DNA of 64,000 nt from DATAXI01 sp963756185 (GCA_963756185.1 CAVWMS010000017.1:185696-249695); one strand, 5' to 3'; positions 37,726-48,700 are shown, numbered from the stretch's first letter. Notes: a model not told the origin generated them from the sequence alone. Numbers and translations are program-made.

Positions 37726-37876
37726 TCGCCGGCTGGCCGTAAATCGTGACCATTGCCTGAGCAAGAAGTCGCTCGCGCTCCGCGTCCGTCAACTTGTTCA
37801 TCTTGGGACGGTATTTCTCGACGGCCACTGTTCCCGGCGTTTTTTCCCCCTTCGGCTTGGCAGCGGGCTTTTTCAT
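37709..37876 (-). CDS. Small basic protein overlapping the PIN gene
   Basis: A 55-residue product starting MKKPAAKPKGEKTPGTVAVE and ending NKLTDAERERLLAQAMVTIY plus a short tail. It is Lys-rich at the start with a helical end. Position and overlap suggest the antitoxin of the PIN protein. An open frame extends upstream to 38128 but its composition does not look coding. Confidence 0.5.
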   Translation of the reverse strand: MKKPAAKPKGEKTPGTVAVEKYRPKMNKLTDAERERLLAQAMVTIYGQPANADRR

Positions 37877-38125
37877 GCGTTGCTTGGGATTAGGTTGCAC
37901 CGGAACCACGCCTGCGTCAATGCCGCCGCGCCTCTCGGCACGGGCCTGTCGCCGGAAGTCTCCGCCTCCAATCACTCCCCGCCCGAAAAAATCCCTAACC
38001 ACCGCGACATCCATCTTGCTAGCCTCATGGAATGGCACCCGCCATTCACCGCGGCGAAATCCCAGCCCCATCGCCCCGTTTCCGCGCCAACCAAACAGCC
38101 ATCTCGGCATATCTGCGCAAGCTAG

Positions 38126-38170
38126 CAATCAAGCCCAATCAAGCCCAATCAAGCCCAATCAAGGTCAATC
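38126..38170. repeat. Ten-base tandem repeat
   Basis: AAGCCCAATC is repeated three times exactly (38131-38160), followed by AAGGTCAATC and preceded by GCAATC. It lies in the 250-base gap before the secreted-protein gene, where no other gene is seen. Confidence 0.8.
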
Positions 38171-38380
38171 AAGGTGCTTCTCCCGCGCCCCGTTTCCTCG
38201 TGGCGCAATTGCTCACCCGGCTCAAATATTGCCAAAATCCATCCATTATGCCTGGATACCGGGTCTGAATTGCCCATAACTTGCACAACTCGAACCAAAA
38301 ATACATGAATCGGACACAATCCGAAAAACGTCTGGACGACAGGCAGATACGGTGGTAGATGAACCGGCGTCCCCCATGTT

Positions 38381-39265
38381 ATGCGGACCGTGAAAAGCAC
38401 AGTCCTTAGGTTGCTCATCGGCTTCGTTGTCCTTTCAACGGGGTCGCGCCTCAGCGCGCAATCCCCCTACGAAAGCAGCGAGGACTTTGCCCGCTACGCC
38501 ATGAAGCTGCGCGAGGCCGCGCTGCTCAAGATCGAGCCGCAGGTCTTCGTCCCCACCACCAGCCGCCCCAGCTTTTTCGGCTTCGGCAACAGCCGTTACC
38601 CCTGGAAGGTCAACATCGTGACCACCATCTTTTGGGTCGGCGAACTCCCCACGGCCAACAACCCCGTCCCGAATACCCGCAGCGCATGGGATGCCGACTG
38701 GGTCATCAACTACGGCGGCTACGACGACCCCGACCCGACTCACCGCACCAGGAATTACACTCCCATCAATTTCACCCCCCGCCAGAACCCCTTCTACTGC
38801 GCCCTGCCGTACAATGATGTGAGCCAGGGCGCCTTCAAGCCCGAGGCGTCGATGGTCATTCCCTGGTTCAAGGAGGCGTACCAGAAATTCGGCCAGAGCG
38901 TCTGTCGCAACCGTTGGATCGAGATCACCCACGAGGGGCGCACCTGCTACGCGCAATGGTCGGATTGCGGCCCCTTCCGCACGGATGATTGGAACTACGT
39001 CTTCGGCCCGGGAGTGCCCGAGCCAAACCTCAACCACGGCGCCGGCCTGGATGTCTCGCCCGCCGTGCGCGATTACCTCGGCTTGAGCGGCATGGATGTC
39101 ACCTCCTGGCGGTTCGTCGATTATCCGGATGTGCCTCCCGGTCCGTGGGCAATCTACGGGGACAACAATGACTTTGTCATCAATGCGCAAAAGAAGACCG
39201 AGCACGTAGTCATCCGGACCGACAGTGAGAGCAACGTACTGGCGCCCTCGGTAAGCACGCAATAG
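38381..39265 (+). CDS. Secreted protein with a possible double-psi beta-barrel
   Basis: A 294-residue protein with an N-terminal signal peptide (VLRLLIGFVVLSTGSRLSAQ). The middle is rich in Trp, Tyr and Pro. The part WIEITHEGRTCYAQWSDCGP followed by AGLDVSPAVRDYLGLSG has the order of motifs seen in RlpA/expansin-like double-psi barrels (D-x-GPF, then LDVSPA), so a cell-wall or polysaccharide role is possible. I do not recognise a named family for the full length. tmk follows after a heptamer repeat. Confidence 0.6.
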   Translation: MRTVKSTVLRLLIGFVVLSTGSRLSAQSPYESSEDFARYAMKLREAALLKIEPQVFVPTTSRPSFFGFGNSRYPWKVNIVTTIFWVGELPTANNPVPNTRSAWDADWVINYGGYDDPDPTHRTRNYTPINFTPRQNPFYCALPYNDVSQGAFKPEASMVIPWFKEAYQKFGQSVCRNRWIEITHEGRTCYAQWSDCGPFRTDDWNYVFGPGVPEPNLNHGAGLDVSPAVRDYLGLSGMDVTSWRFVDYPDVPPGPWAIYGDNNDFVINAQKKTEHVVIRTDSESNVLAPSVSTQ

Positions 39266-39290
39266 TCTCCCGGCACTCACGGAAAGCTTT

Positions 39291-39320
39291 TTCGAATTTC
39301 GAATTTCGAATTTCGAATTT
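39291..39320. repeat. GAATTTC heptamer array before tmk
   Basis: Four to five GAATTTC units stand between the secreted-protein gene and tmk, ending 18 bases before the tmk start. It is the same unit as at 32274 and 60601. Confidence 0.75.
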
Positions 39321-39338
39321 TCCCACTATCACCCTTCC

Positions 39339-39986
39339 ATGCCCTTGACCCACGGCGTATTCATTACATTCGAGGGAACCGAAGGATGCGGCAAAAGCAC
39401 CCAGATCCATCGGCTGGCCGCGCATCTGGAAAGGGAGGGTCTGCCTGTGGTCGTTACGCGCGAGCCCGGCGGCACGCCCCTGGGCGAGAGCATCCGGAAT
39501 TTGCTGAAATTTGCCGAAGAAGGAAAGGACATGACGCCCGAGGCGGAGTTGCTCCTCTTCGCCGCCAGCCGCGCGCAATTGGTCCGGCGCGTGATCGAGC
39601 CGGCGCTCGAAGCCGGCAGTTGGGTCGTCGCCGACCGGTTCATGGATTCCACCACGGTCTATCAAGGCGTCGCCCGGCGGCTGGATTTCGATGCCGTCCA
39701 GTTGATCAATGAATTCGCCGTGGGCGAAACGCGGCCCGACCTCACATTCGTGCTCGACCTGGACCCCGACGAGGCTCGCCGCCGGCTGTTGCGCCGCCCG
39801 CGCCCGATCGGCGCCCCGGACCGCATGGAGCAAATGCCCCCTGACTTTTACGTGGCCGTGCGCGACGGCTACCTCACCCTGGCCCGCGACGAGCCCGAGC
39901 GATTCCGCGTCATCAACGCCGGCCGCACCATCGACTCCGTAGAAGAAGAAATCTGGACCCACGTAGCAGGCCTGATGGGCAAGTAA
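39339..39986 (+). CDS. tmk: Thymidylate kinase
   Basis: Phosphorylates dTMP to dTDP. The 215-residue protein has the P-loop FEGTEGCGKST (residues 11-21), the EPGGTPLGE motif, ADRFMDSTTVYQGVARRLD (DR-containing substrate motif) and an Arg-rich LID region (EARRRLLRRPRP). The length is normal for the family. holB lies 58 bases downstream, the common tmk-holB pairing. Confidence 0.93.
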   Translation: MPLTHGVFITFEGTEGCGKSTQIHRLAAHLEREGLPVVVTREPGGTPLGESIRNLLKFAEEGKDMTPEAELLLFAASRAQLVRRVIEPALEAGSWVVADRFMDSTTVYQGVARRLDFDAVQLINEFAVGETRPDLTFVLDLDPDEARRRLLRRPRPIGAPDRMEQMPPDFYVAVRDGYLTLARDEPERFRVINAGRTIDSVEEEIWTHVAGLMGK

Positions 39987-39990
39987 AGCC

Positions 39991-40037
39991 CCGCCTGCCG
40001 GCGAAATCCGCAATCCGAAATCCGCAATCCGAAATTC
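39991..40037. repeat. AATCCGC heptamer array with short hairpin between tmk and holB
   Basis: CCGCCTGCCGGCG (39991-40003) is followed by alternating AATCCGC and AATCCGA units to 40037, seven bases before the holB start. It begins shortly after the tmk stop codon. Confidence 0.7.
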
Positions 40038-40044
40038 CCCAACC

Positions 40045-41007
40045 ATGTCTTTCTCCGCTGACGCCGCATTCGATTTGCTCAAGCGCGCCCACGCCCAGAA
40101 CCGGCTTGCCCACGCCTACCTGCTGGCCGGACCGCGCGGCAGCGGTAAACGCCGGCTCGCCGCCAGCCTGGCCGGCCTCGTCACGGATTCCGCCGGCGGC
40201 CTCAACCATCCCAACGTCCATACCGCCGAGCCCGAATCGAAATCCCGCCGGCTGCGCATCGAGCAGACGCGCGCCCTCGAGCACGAGCTGCAAATGCGCT
40301 CGCTGATGGGCAAGCGCAAAGTCGCCATCATCTTCGAGGCCGACCGCATGACCGCCGAGGCGGCCAACGGAATCCTCAAGACCCTCGAGGAACCTCCCAA
40401 CCAATCGCTTTTGCTGCTGACCAGCGACCAGCCCGAGAGCCTTCCGGAAACCATTCTCTCCCGCTGCATCACCGTCCCGCTCAGCCGGGAGCAGGCCGAG
40501 GAATTAAGCCCGGCCCAGCGGGAGCTGGCCGATGCCATCGCGCGCTTCTTTGCCGGGCGCGACCGCGGGATCGCGGCGGTCTACCGGCTGGTGCGCACCT
40601 TCACCACCCTGCTCGGGCAGGCGCGGGAACGCATTGCCGGGGAAAACGAGGCCGACTTGAAACGCGAGGAAGATCACTACCGCCAGACCACCGAGAGCGA
40701 CTGGCTGGACGAGCGCGAAGATTACTACAAGGCGCTGACCGAGGCCCGCTACGTGCGCGAGCGCAATCTCCTGGCCGAGACGCTCATCGCGTGGTGGGCC
40801 GACGTGCTACGCCAGCAGCAGGGCGCCGCCGGCCTCGACCTGCCCGATTTCGCCACGCGCACCGCGGAGATTGCCCGCGCCATGCCGGCGCACCAGGCGC
40901 TCGCGCGCCTCGCCGCGCTCGAGGAGATGCGCGAAAACCTGGGCCGCAACATTCGCGAGGACCTCGCGATCGAAGCCGCTTTCCTCAAGGCATTCGGCGA
41001 GCCATAA
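40045..41007 (+). CDS. holB: DNA polymerase III delta' subunit
   Basis: Clamp-loader ATPase-like subunit. The 320-residue protein has the start FDLLKRAHAQNRLAHAYLLA, a P-loop-like AGPRGSGKRRLAASLAG, the block RSLMGKRKVAIIFEADRMTA and NGILKTLEEPPNQSLLLLTS, and a sensor region LPETILSRCITVPLS. No zinc-binding cysteines are visible. It follows tmk and precedes a methyltransferase gene by 14 bases. Confidence 0.88.
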   Translation: MSFSADAAFDLLKRAHAQNRLAHAYLLAGPRGSGKRRLAASLAGLVTDSAGGLNHPNVHTAEPESKSRRLRIEQTRALEHELQMRSLMGKRKVAIIFEADRMTAEAANGILKTLEEPPNQSLLLLTSDQPESLPETILSRCITVPLSREQAEELSPAQRELADAIARFFAGRDRGIAAVYRLVRTFTTLLGQARERIAGENEADLKREEDHYRQTTESDWLDEREDYYKALTEARYVRERNLLAETLIAWWADVLRQQQGAAGLDLPDFATRTAEIARAMPAHQALARLAALEEMRENLGRNIREDLAIEAAFLKAFGEP

Positions 41008-41021
41008 TCGGCGCCTTCCTT

Positions 41022-41789
41022 ATGAACTACTTTTCGTCGCCGGCTGCGGCGGAAAGGTACGCGCGCAGCCGGCCCTTCTTTCATCCGAGGATCCGCGAGG
41101 CCATCCGCCGGCGGCTGCCCGAGGGGGCCGTGTTCAAACGCGGCCTGGATGTCGCGTGCGGAACCGGCATGTCCACGCAAATCCTGGCGCAACTGGCGCG
41201 GCAGGTGATTGGAATCGATCCCTCGCCGGCGATGATCGGGCAGGCCTACCCTCAGCCCAACATTGAATATCGCGTCGGTTCGGCGGAGAGCCTCGCTTTC
41301 CCCGAGTCCCATTTCGATATCCTCACCGTCGCGCTGGCCTTTCATTGGCTGGATCGTTCCAGGTTCCTCGAAAACGCGCGGCGCGTCCTGGAACCGCGCG
41401 GCCTCATGGTGATCTACAACCATTGGTTCGCCGGGGAGTTGACCGGCAATCCCGAATTCACGCAATGGCACAGGACCTCCTACCTGGCGCGGTATCCCAC
41501 TCCGGCAAGGGATGTCCGGCCCTTCGAGCAAAGCGATGCCATCGAGGCCGGCTTTACCGATTTTGCGGGCGAAACCTTCACCCACGGCTGGCCGTTCGGG
41601 CTCGAGGACCTGGCCCGCTATCTCACCACGCAGAGCAATGTCATCGCCGCGATCGAAGCCGGACGCGAAACCGACGAGGAAGCCTACGCCTGGATCGTCA
41701 GCCAGTTGCAGAACCTATGGAAATCGCAGCACGAAATCTTCCCCTTCCACGGCCTCATCCTCTTCGCCCGCAACGGCAAGGCGGCTTGA
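41022..41789 (+). CDS. SAM-dependent class I methyltransferase
   Basis: A 255-residue protein with the SAM-binding motif GLDVACGTGMSTQILAQLA, the acidic strand end VIGIDPSPAMIGQAYPQPN and the post-motif FDILTVALAFHWLDRSRFLE. This is the UbiE/type-11 layout; the substrate is unknown. It starts 14 bases after holB and is probably co-transcribed with it. Confidence 0.85.
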   Translation: MNYFSSPAAAERYARSRPFFHPRIREAIRRRLPEGAVFKRGLDVACGTGMSTQILAQLARQVIGIDPSPAMIGQAYPQPNIEYRVGSAESLAFPESHFDILTVALAFHWLDRSRFLENARRVLEPRGLMVIYNHWFAGELTGNPEFTQWHRTSYLARYPTPARDVRPFEQSDAIEAGFTDFAGETFTHGWPFGLEDLARYLTTQSNVIAAIEAGRETDEEAYAWIVSQLQNLWKSQHEIFPFHGLILFARNGKAA

Positions 41790-41830
41790 AGAACTCAATG
41801 GCGGCGCCGCGCCTCGGTTCACCAGGACCT

Positions 41831-42274
41831 TCAAAGTCTGACAGGCTCCCAATCCTCGTGAATGGTCATCCTCGCCCTTAACTGGGGCCACGTTTTCCCG
41901 TCTATCTTGTTCTCCTGTTTGATCAGCCGCGGCAGCACGATGACACGATCATTCGGAAAGCCCATGACGGTGTAGGGATTATTCTTCTCGTGCCAGCCGC
42001 TCCGGTCGTAACCAATGGCGACCGACCAATGCTCGTCCAGCGCGTAGGTTGCAACGTAAGACTCGCCGTCCTTCGCGTAGTCCTGCTTCCACTCGGAGCG
42101 CTGCGGGAGGAACTCCTCGACAAGGCCCTGCCTCATCCCGAGATGAATCTTCCTGATTTGCAAGCGCCAGAACGCCTCCGTGTACGGACCGCCGAGCCCA
42201 TCCGCGCGGAGGACCGGCACGGCCAAAAGCAAGCAGGCTGAAATTCGGGCAATGAAGAGCAAAGGCGCACGCAT
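41831..42274 (-). CDS. Small secreted protein of unknown function
   Basis: A 147-residue product with signal peptide (LLFIARISACLLLAVPVLRA) and a short mature domain (EAFWRLQIRKIHLGMRQGLV, then YALDEHWSVAIGYDRSGWHE). The opening LGMRQGLVEEFLP resembles the start of SmpA/OmlA-like small domains, but this is weak. It is convergent with the methyltransferase gene. Confidence 0.55.
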   Translation of the reverse strand: MRAPLLFIARISACLLLAVPVLRADGLGGPYTEAFWRLQIRKIHLGMRQGLVEEFLPQRSEWKQDYAKDGESYVATYALDEHWSVAIGYDRSGWHEKNNPYTVMGFPNDRVIVLPRLIKQENKIDGKTWPQLRARMTIHEDWEPVRL

Positions 42275-42329
42275 GCTGGAAAAGTGGCACTACGCGATTC
42301 CTCCCACAAGCCCGGCGCGCCGGCAATCA

Positions 42330-42373
42330 CCCATAACTCCCATACGTCCCATTGGTCCCATTCCTCCCATCGC
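42330..42373. repeat. Nine-base CCCAT tandem repeat
   Basis: Five units of the form CCCATNNNN (CCCATAACT, CCCATACGT, CCCATTGGT, CCCATTCCT, CCCATCGCC) lie between divergent genes. Such imperfect nine-base repeats are known as intergenic elements in other bacteria. Nothing else is seen in this 155-base gap. Confidence 0.65.
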
Positions 42374-42429
42374 CCGCATTTCCTTCGTCTTTGACCCGCC
42401 GGGCATGGTAATGAAACAATCATCGAGCC

Positions 42430-45094
42430 ATGACCGAACTGCCCACAGGCACAGTGACGTTTCTCTTCACGGACATTGAGGGGAGCTCGCGCCTTTGGGA
42501 AAATCACGCCGATGCCATGGCCGTCGCCCTGGCCCGCCATGACATGATGCTGCGGGAGGCGTTCGAGACGCGCGGCGGCGTGGTTTTCAAGACCATCGGC
42601 GACGCTTTTTGCGTCGCGTTTCCCGTGGCCGCCGGCGCGATCGAGGCGGCCGTCGCTGCGCAACGCCTGCTCCGCGACGAGCGGTGGCAGGAAATCGAGG
42701 CCATCAAGGTTCGCATGGGCCTTCACACCGGCAGCGCGGAGAGCCGCGACGGCGATTACTTCGGCCCGGTGCTCAATCGCGTCAGCCGCCTGCTCGCGGC
42801 GGCGCACGGCGGCCAGGTGCTGCTCACGCTGGCCACCGAGGAGCTGGTCCGCGATCACCTGCCCGAGGGCGTCTCGCTGCGCGACCTCGGCGAGCGCCGT
42901 CTTCGCGATCTCAACCGGCCCGAGCGCGTCTTCCAGGTCATCGCGGCCGACCTGCCGTCGGAGTTTCCGCCGCTGCGCTCACTCGAAATTTTCCCGAACA
43001 ACCTCCCCGTTCAGCTCACCTCCTTCATCGGCCGCGAGAAGGAGATGAACGAGGTCAAGCGCCTGCTCGGCACCACGCATCTGCTCACCCTCACCGGCAC
43101 CGGCGGCACCGGCAAGACGCGGCTCTCGATGCAGGTCGCCGCGGACATGCTCGACCAGTTTCCCGACGGCGTCTGGCTCATCGAGCTGGCGACCGTCGAA
43201 GATCCCGCGGAAACCGGCGCCGCCATCGCCGCGCCATTGCAGGTGCGCGAGGAGCCCGGCCAGCCGCTGCTGCTCACGCTCACCAACTTATCTGCGCCAG
43301 AAGAAGCTGATGCTCATCCTCGACAATTGCGAGCACCTCATCGCCGAGTGCGCCCGCATCGCTGAGACCCTCCTGCGCGCCTGCCCGGGCCTCCAGATTC
43401 TCGCCAGCAGCCGCGAGCCGCTCGGCATCGCCGGCGAGCGCACCTGGCCCGTCCCGTCGCTTTCGATTCCCGGAAAACTGGCGCGATGAAATCCGCGGCG
43501 AGGACGCCGCCGAGCGCCTCACGCAATTCGAGGCGGTGCGCCTTTTCATCGACCGCGCCATGGCCGTGCGCCCCGGCTTTCGCGTGACCAATCAGAACGC
43601 CCCCTTCGTCGCCGAGATTTGCTGGCGGCTCGATGGCATCCCGCTCGCCATCGAGCTGGCCGCCGCCCGCATCCGCGTGCTCAGCCTCGACCAGATCGCC
43701 AGCCGCCTCAACGACCAGTTCCGCCTTCTCACCGGCGGCAGCCGCACCGCGCTGCCACGCCAGCAGACGCTGCGCGCGCTGATCGATTGGAGCTTCGAGC
43801 TTCTCTCCGACCAGGAGCGGATCCTCCTGCGCCGCCTCTCGGTCTTCGCCGGCGGACGCACGCTCCAGGCGGTCGAGGCCGTGTGCGCCGACGACAAGCT
43901 CCAGGATTTGGAGGTCATCGACATTCTGACCACGCTCGTCGACAAATCGCTCGTCTCCGTCGAAAAGGCGCCGCGCAGGGAGCCGCGCTACACCATCCTC
44001 GAGTCCGTCTGGAATTACGCCCGCGAAAAACTGACCGAGGCCGGCGAGACCGACGCGCTCCGCAAGCGGCACCTCGAATATTTCCTGAAAATGGCCGCCG
44101 AAGCCGCGCCCAATTTTCTCGGGCGCGCATCAATTCGCCTGGATCGAGCAGCTTGCGCCGGAATTATACAACTTCCGCTACGCGCTCGATTCCAGCCTGG
44201 ACGTGGACGGCCTCGCGACGCTTGGGCTCAACCTCGCGACGGCGCTTGCCCGATTCTGGGAAGTGCGCGGCATGCTCGTCGAGGCGGCGGAGCTTCTCGC
44301 AGAAATTGCTCGCGCACCCCGCCAATGCCGCACGCACTCCGCTGCGCGCCGCGGCGCTGGGCGTCTCGGGGCGCATGGCGTGGCTCACCGACAGGCTCGA
44401 TCACGTCGCCACGTTCACCGGCGAGGCGCTCGAGATTTATCGTTCCCTGGGCGACGAACCGGGCATCGCCGCCATGGCCACCGACCTCGCCTTTTATCAT
44501 TTCGACAATAAGAACCCCGGGGAGGGCCTCAAACTGCTGCGCGAGAGCGAGGAAATCGCGCTGCGGCTCGGCGACAAACGGCTGCTTGCGGGAATTCGCC
44601 GCGTCCAGGGCGGCGCGGCCACCATCGAGGGGCGGCATGCCGAATCCCTGGCGTTGCACGAGGAGAGCCTCGCGCTCTATCGGGAGATCGGCGACGCGTG
44701 GTTCGCGGGCATCGTCCAGTGGGCCGTCGGCGTGACTGCCACGTTCCTGGGGGACCTGGAAAAGGCGCAGGTCAATTTCCAGGAGTGCCTGCGCGCCACC
44801 TGGAGCCTGGGCAATCGCTGGGCGGTTGCCTATCCCCTCGAGGCATTTGCCGCCCTCGCCGTGGCGCGCCACCAATACGCCCGCGCCGCGCGCCTGCTCG
44901 GCGCAGCCGAGGCGCTGCGCTCGGAGTTCGGCATCTCCACGGAGACGACCGATCATCCCACCCTGCGCCAGATTTTTGCCGAGGCCGCCGGTGAATTCAT
45001 CAAGCCGGACATGGTCGCCGCGCGAAAGGAGGGCAGGGGACTTACCGCCGCCAAAGCGGTCGAATTCGCGCTCGAACCCCCTGATTTCGTATAA
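42430..45094 (+). CDS. Adenylate/guanylate cyclase-ATPase-TPR regulator with four frame breaks
   Basis: The N-terminus is a class III cyclase domain: GTVTFLFTDIEGSSRLWE (metal Asp 15) and FKTIGDAFCVAF (metal Asp 58). A nucleotide-binding domain follows (SFIGREKEMNEVKRLL, P-loop GTGGTGKT at about 223-230, then LMLILDNCEHLIAECARIAE), and a C-terminal TPR-like part (LAFYHFDNKNPGEGLKLLRE and similar). Frames change near 43288, 43472, 44124 and 44311; dropping one base each time restores a continuous protein of about 887 residues. This is the architecture of large cyclase-linked regulators common in soil bacteria. The breaks look like indels rather than decay. Confidence 0.8.
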
Positions 45095-45145
45095 AAAACG
45101 CGCGATTTGCGCGCCAAATACGTCGAATTTCCGCTGATTTTCCCT

Positions 45146-45490
45146 CTACACCACCGTCCCCGAAAGCCCCTCCAAAATCTCCCGCTTCGGATTCCTGATT
45201 TTTTCCAGTTCCTCCGGTGACTCCAGGAAGAGCACCGTCACCACCCACAATCGCTCGCCCGCCTTTTCGCATCCCGCCACCACCGCCTCGATGCGCGCCC
45301 GCTCCCTTGTGCCCGCGATCTCGAGCGTCATCGCCAGGGTCGTGCCCGGATCGAATTGCCATCGTGAGGGGAAACGCATGCCGCCCTCGCAGAAACCGAG
45401 CGGCTCGCCATTGAGCGACGCCTCATCCGCTCCATCCTCAAGCGAGATGGAAGAACACCGAAGCCGTGCCTCAGCCGTATCTTCAAACAT
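45146..45490 (-). CDS. PilZ-like domain protein
   Basis: From ATG 45490 the 114-residue protein starts MFEDTAEARLRCSSISLEDG and contains FCEGGMRFPSRWQFDPGTTL, then LAMTLEIAGTRERARIEAVV, like the SxGG part and following strands of PilZ folds. The RxxxR part of the c-di-GMP site is not clear, so binding is uncertain. Upstream (45491-45731) no gene is seen; that gap contains an 11-T run at about 45562 (A run on the coding strand of this gene). Confidence 0.55.
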   Translation of the reverse strand: MFEDTAEARLRCSSISLEDGADEASLNGEPLGFCEGGMRFPSRWQFDPGTTLAMTLEIAGTRERARIEAVVAGCEKAGERLWVVTVLFLESPEELEKIRNPKREILEGLSGTVV

Positions 45491-45731
45491 AAACCCTTTG
45501 CGCCACGTTAACACGGATGTCACGCGTGTCAAAAGAGTCAGTTGTGTAACCCTCGAAGTTTTTTTTTTTGGGTCGGAAGACGGTCGGCCCCCGAGATTTG
45601 CCCAACAATGGCGGCCGGGCGGCCCCTGCGCTCTTGCTATCAGGCTATATGCCCGGTAAAACTCTGCCGCTCGCGGGGTCCCCGGACGGTATCCGAGTCC
45701 GTGCGCGGCGCTTAATTTCAGACTTTCCCTG

Positions 45732-48700
45732 ATGAACCTGTCCGTCATCTCCCGTATATTGCCCCGGCGCAGGATGCGGAAGACCCGGCCCGTATCGTTT
45801 ATCGAGCCGCTCGAGGCTCGCATCGCCCCGGCCACGCTCGTCAATCCGACGACGGTCACTTTCCAGGATTCGAGCGGGCAGACGGCCACGGTCACCATAT
45901 CCAAGGGGCTCTTCACCTCCCAGAACGTCAACCACGTGTTCGGCTTCAACACCGGCGCCGTCACCGGGGACAACTCGGCCATGCAGCAGCTTCAACTGCT
46001 GGATATCGATGCGCTCGGCCATGCCGCCCGCGGGATCAGTGTTTCCATTACCGCCGCCTCGGGCACGGTGGACGTTGGCTTCATCGACGCGGGGAGAATT
46101 GACCTGGGTGACGTGACCGTGGGGGGCGACCTGGGGCGGATCGACGCGGGCGATTTCAATTTTTCAACCCAGGGGCTGCATTCGCTCACGGTCGATTCGC
46201 TCGGCGCCCAGGGCCTCTCGACGCAACAATCGCCGGGTGGAAACCTCAACTCGCTCATCAACGGCCCCGTTGGCTCGATCATGGTCAATGGCGACATCGA
46301 CGGGGCCTCGGTTGGCATCGGCGGCGGCCACAAGGGGATGCTCGGCAGCCTGACCGTGACCGGCAGCATCAACGGCGAACCGGGCCAATACGCGGGCAGC
46401 GTGCGGACGCAGGGCGGCATTGGTTCCGTGCTGGTGGATGGCTCGATCACCGGCGGGAGCGGGCCAAGTTCGGGAATTATCGGCACCGCCGGCTTGATTG
46501 GCACGGTAGTCGTGGACGGGTCGGTCGTCGGCGGCGCGGGCGCGTTCAGCGGAGCGATCCTCAGCACCGGAGCGATGGGCTCCGTGCAGATCGACGGCTC
46601 GATCACCGGCGGCAGCGGTCAAAATTCGGGCGAGGTCGGCACCGCGTCGAATCTCAGTTCCGTCACCGTCCTGGGCTCCGTCACGGGCGGCTCGGGCCAG
46701 CTCAGCGGCGTCATCCTCGCCGGCGGCAACATCACGACCGTCACCGTCGCCAACGGCCTCATCGGCGGCACGGGAGCCAGCTCGGGGCAAATCGGTGCGG
46801 GAAAGAACATCACTACCGTCGACATCGGCAGCGCCGAATCCTTCGAACTTTCGAAGAGCAAAGTCTCCGGCGCAACTGCCGCGACTGAATCCGGTTTCCA
46901 GGGCGTGTATGGCGGACCGGGCGCGGCCAGCGGCTCGATTGTGGCCGGCGGCAGCATCACCACGGCCAACATCTATGGCTATCTCAATGGATATAATGCC
47001 GACAGCGACCTTGCCAAACCATCGGTTACCATCAGCGCCGTCTCCGGCTCGATCACCGCGGGCGGATCCATCCAGAGCGTTTACATCGGCCTTGGGCTGA
47101 ATAACGCGTTCGTTTTGAGCGGAGGCAGCATCGGCTCATTTACGAGCAATGGCGAAATGTGGGAATCGATTGTCCAGGCGAAGCAGAATATAGGGAGCGT
47201 CTGGTTAAGCGGATCACTCAATTTTGATCTGTCGCCCGCGCTGATTCATGCCGCGGATGTTAAAGCCGGGGAGTTTGCGCCGCCGGGTCCGGCGGTTTAC
47301 GATTCCGGGTTCAATGCCGGCGGCAGCATTGGCACGATCGACTCTTACGGCGATATCCAAGCCAGCGTCTTCATCGCCGGCGACTATCTCGGCACCGCCT
47401 TTGATCTCAACGGCGCGGGCGACTTCAGCAATATTTTCAACTTCGGCATCAGCGGCGGCAAATCCTCGGTCCCGACTCACATTGGCGACATCACCATCGA
47501 GTACAGCGGAGACGGAATCACGCAAAGCACGTTCCTCGCGGGTGTCCAGGGCGCGGGTGCGAACAAAACCTTGGGGACGAACCAGGACCAGGTTCCCACG
47601 GGCAGCAGCATCGGAACGATCATTTCGCCGAACGGCCTCAATGATGTCTGGTTCGAGTCAGGCAGCATCGGCGCGACAACTTCGGGCGAGATCGTCAACA
47701 GCACTTACATCGCGACGGACACCGCCGTCTCCGCCGGCGGCATCGGCCCCATCTCGGTGACGGCCTACGAGCCTTTCGTGCTAATCGGATTCCCAATATG
47801 GCAGCCAATACAACCAGTGGGGGGATCGATTCATGTCGCAGTGCAAGCGGGGCCGCTGGGAATCTCCTCGGATGTCAGCCACGGCATTTACAATTCCACC
47901 TTCATCTCGAATGCCGGCATCGGCCCCATCTATGTCTCGTTCAATGGAGAGCAAACCAGCGGCGAGGACGGTGGCATTTCTTCGAGCCTCTTCCAGGCGG
48001 GCCACGCCATCGGCTCAATTACCGTTACGAATAATGCCTACAACGTCGAGGGAACGAATTACGGGATAATCAATACCGCGTTTAACGCCGGCTTGAACGG
48101 CTACGGCGGTATTGGCGATTTGAACGTGTCGCTCACGGACATGGGCCCGAACGGCAGTAGCGCCGCGATCCAGGGTTGCCAGTTCGACGCGAGCGTCTGC
48201 TCCTGCATGAGCGCGAACATGGGGAGCATTTCCGTGACCAACGCCGACACCGGTTCATCGGCCGCGGGCATCGTTGATTCCGTTTTCCGCGTACATGGCA
48301 GCATCGGTTCGATCAGTTCGACGATGGAAAGCGGTTCCGTGACCGCCCCGGCCATTCAGGGCTCGGTCTTCAGCGCGTTTGGGAGCATCGGGGATATCAA
48401 CGTGTACGGCGCAGTCCTGGGCGACGAGAGCGGCCCGAGCCGTTTCCTGGCGGGCTATGACATCGGCTCGGACATGACCTTTGGCAACGAGGACCTGAGC
48501 GCCACGTCGACCGCGCTCCAGGCCGGGCAGGAAATCGGCAATGTCACGGTCACCGGGTACTTCGAAGGCTCCGATATCATTGCCAGCGTCAACCCCGGCG
48601 CCGGCTATGTTTTTGGAAGCTCGACCAATACGAACGTCGGCTCCGGCGGCTCGATCGGCTTCGTGAACCTGGCGACCGAGATCGCAAGCGACGGCAGTCC

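Noticed and set aside
37709..38128. Longer version (139 codons) of the PIN partner
   Set aside because: The N-terminal 84 codons have no coding character; the ATG at 37876 begins the plausible protein.
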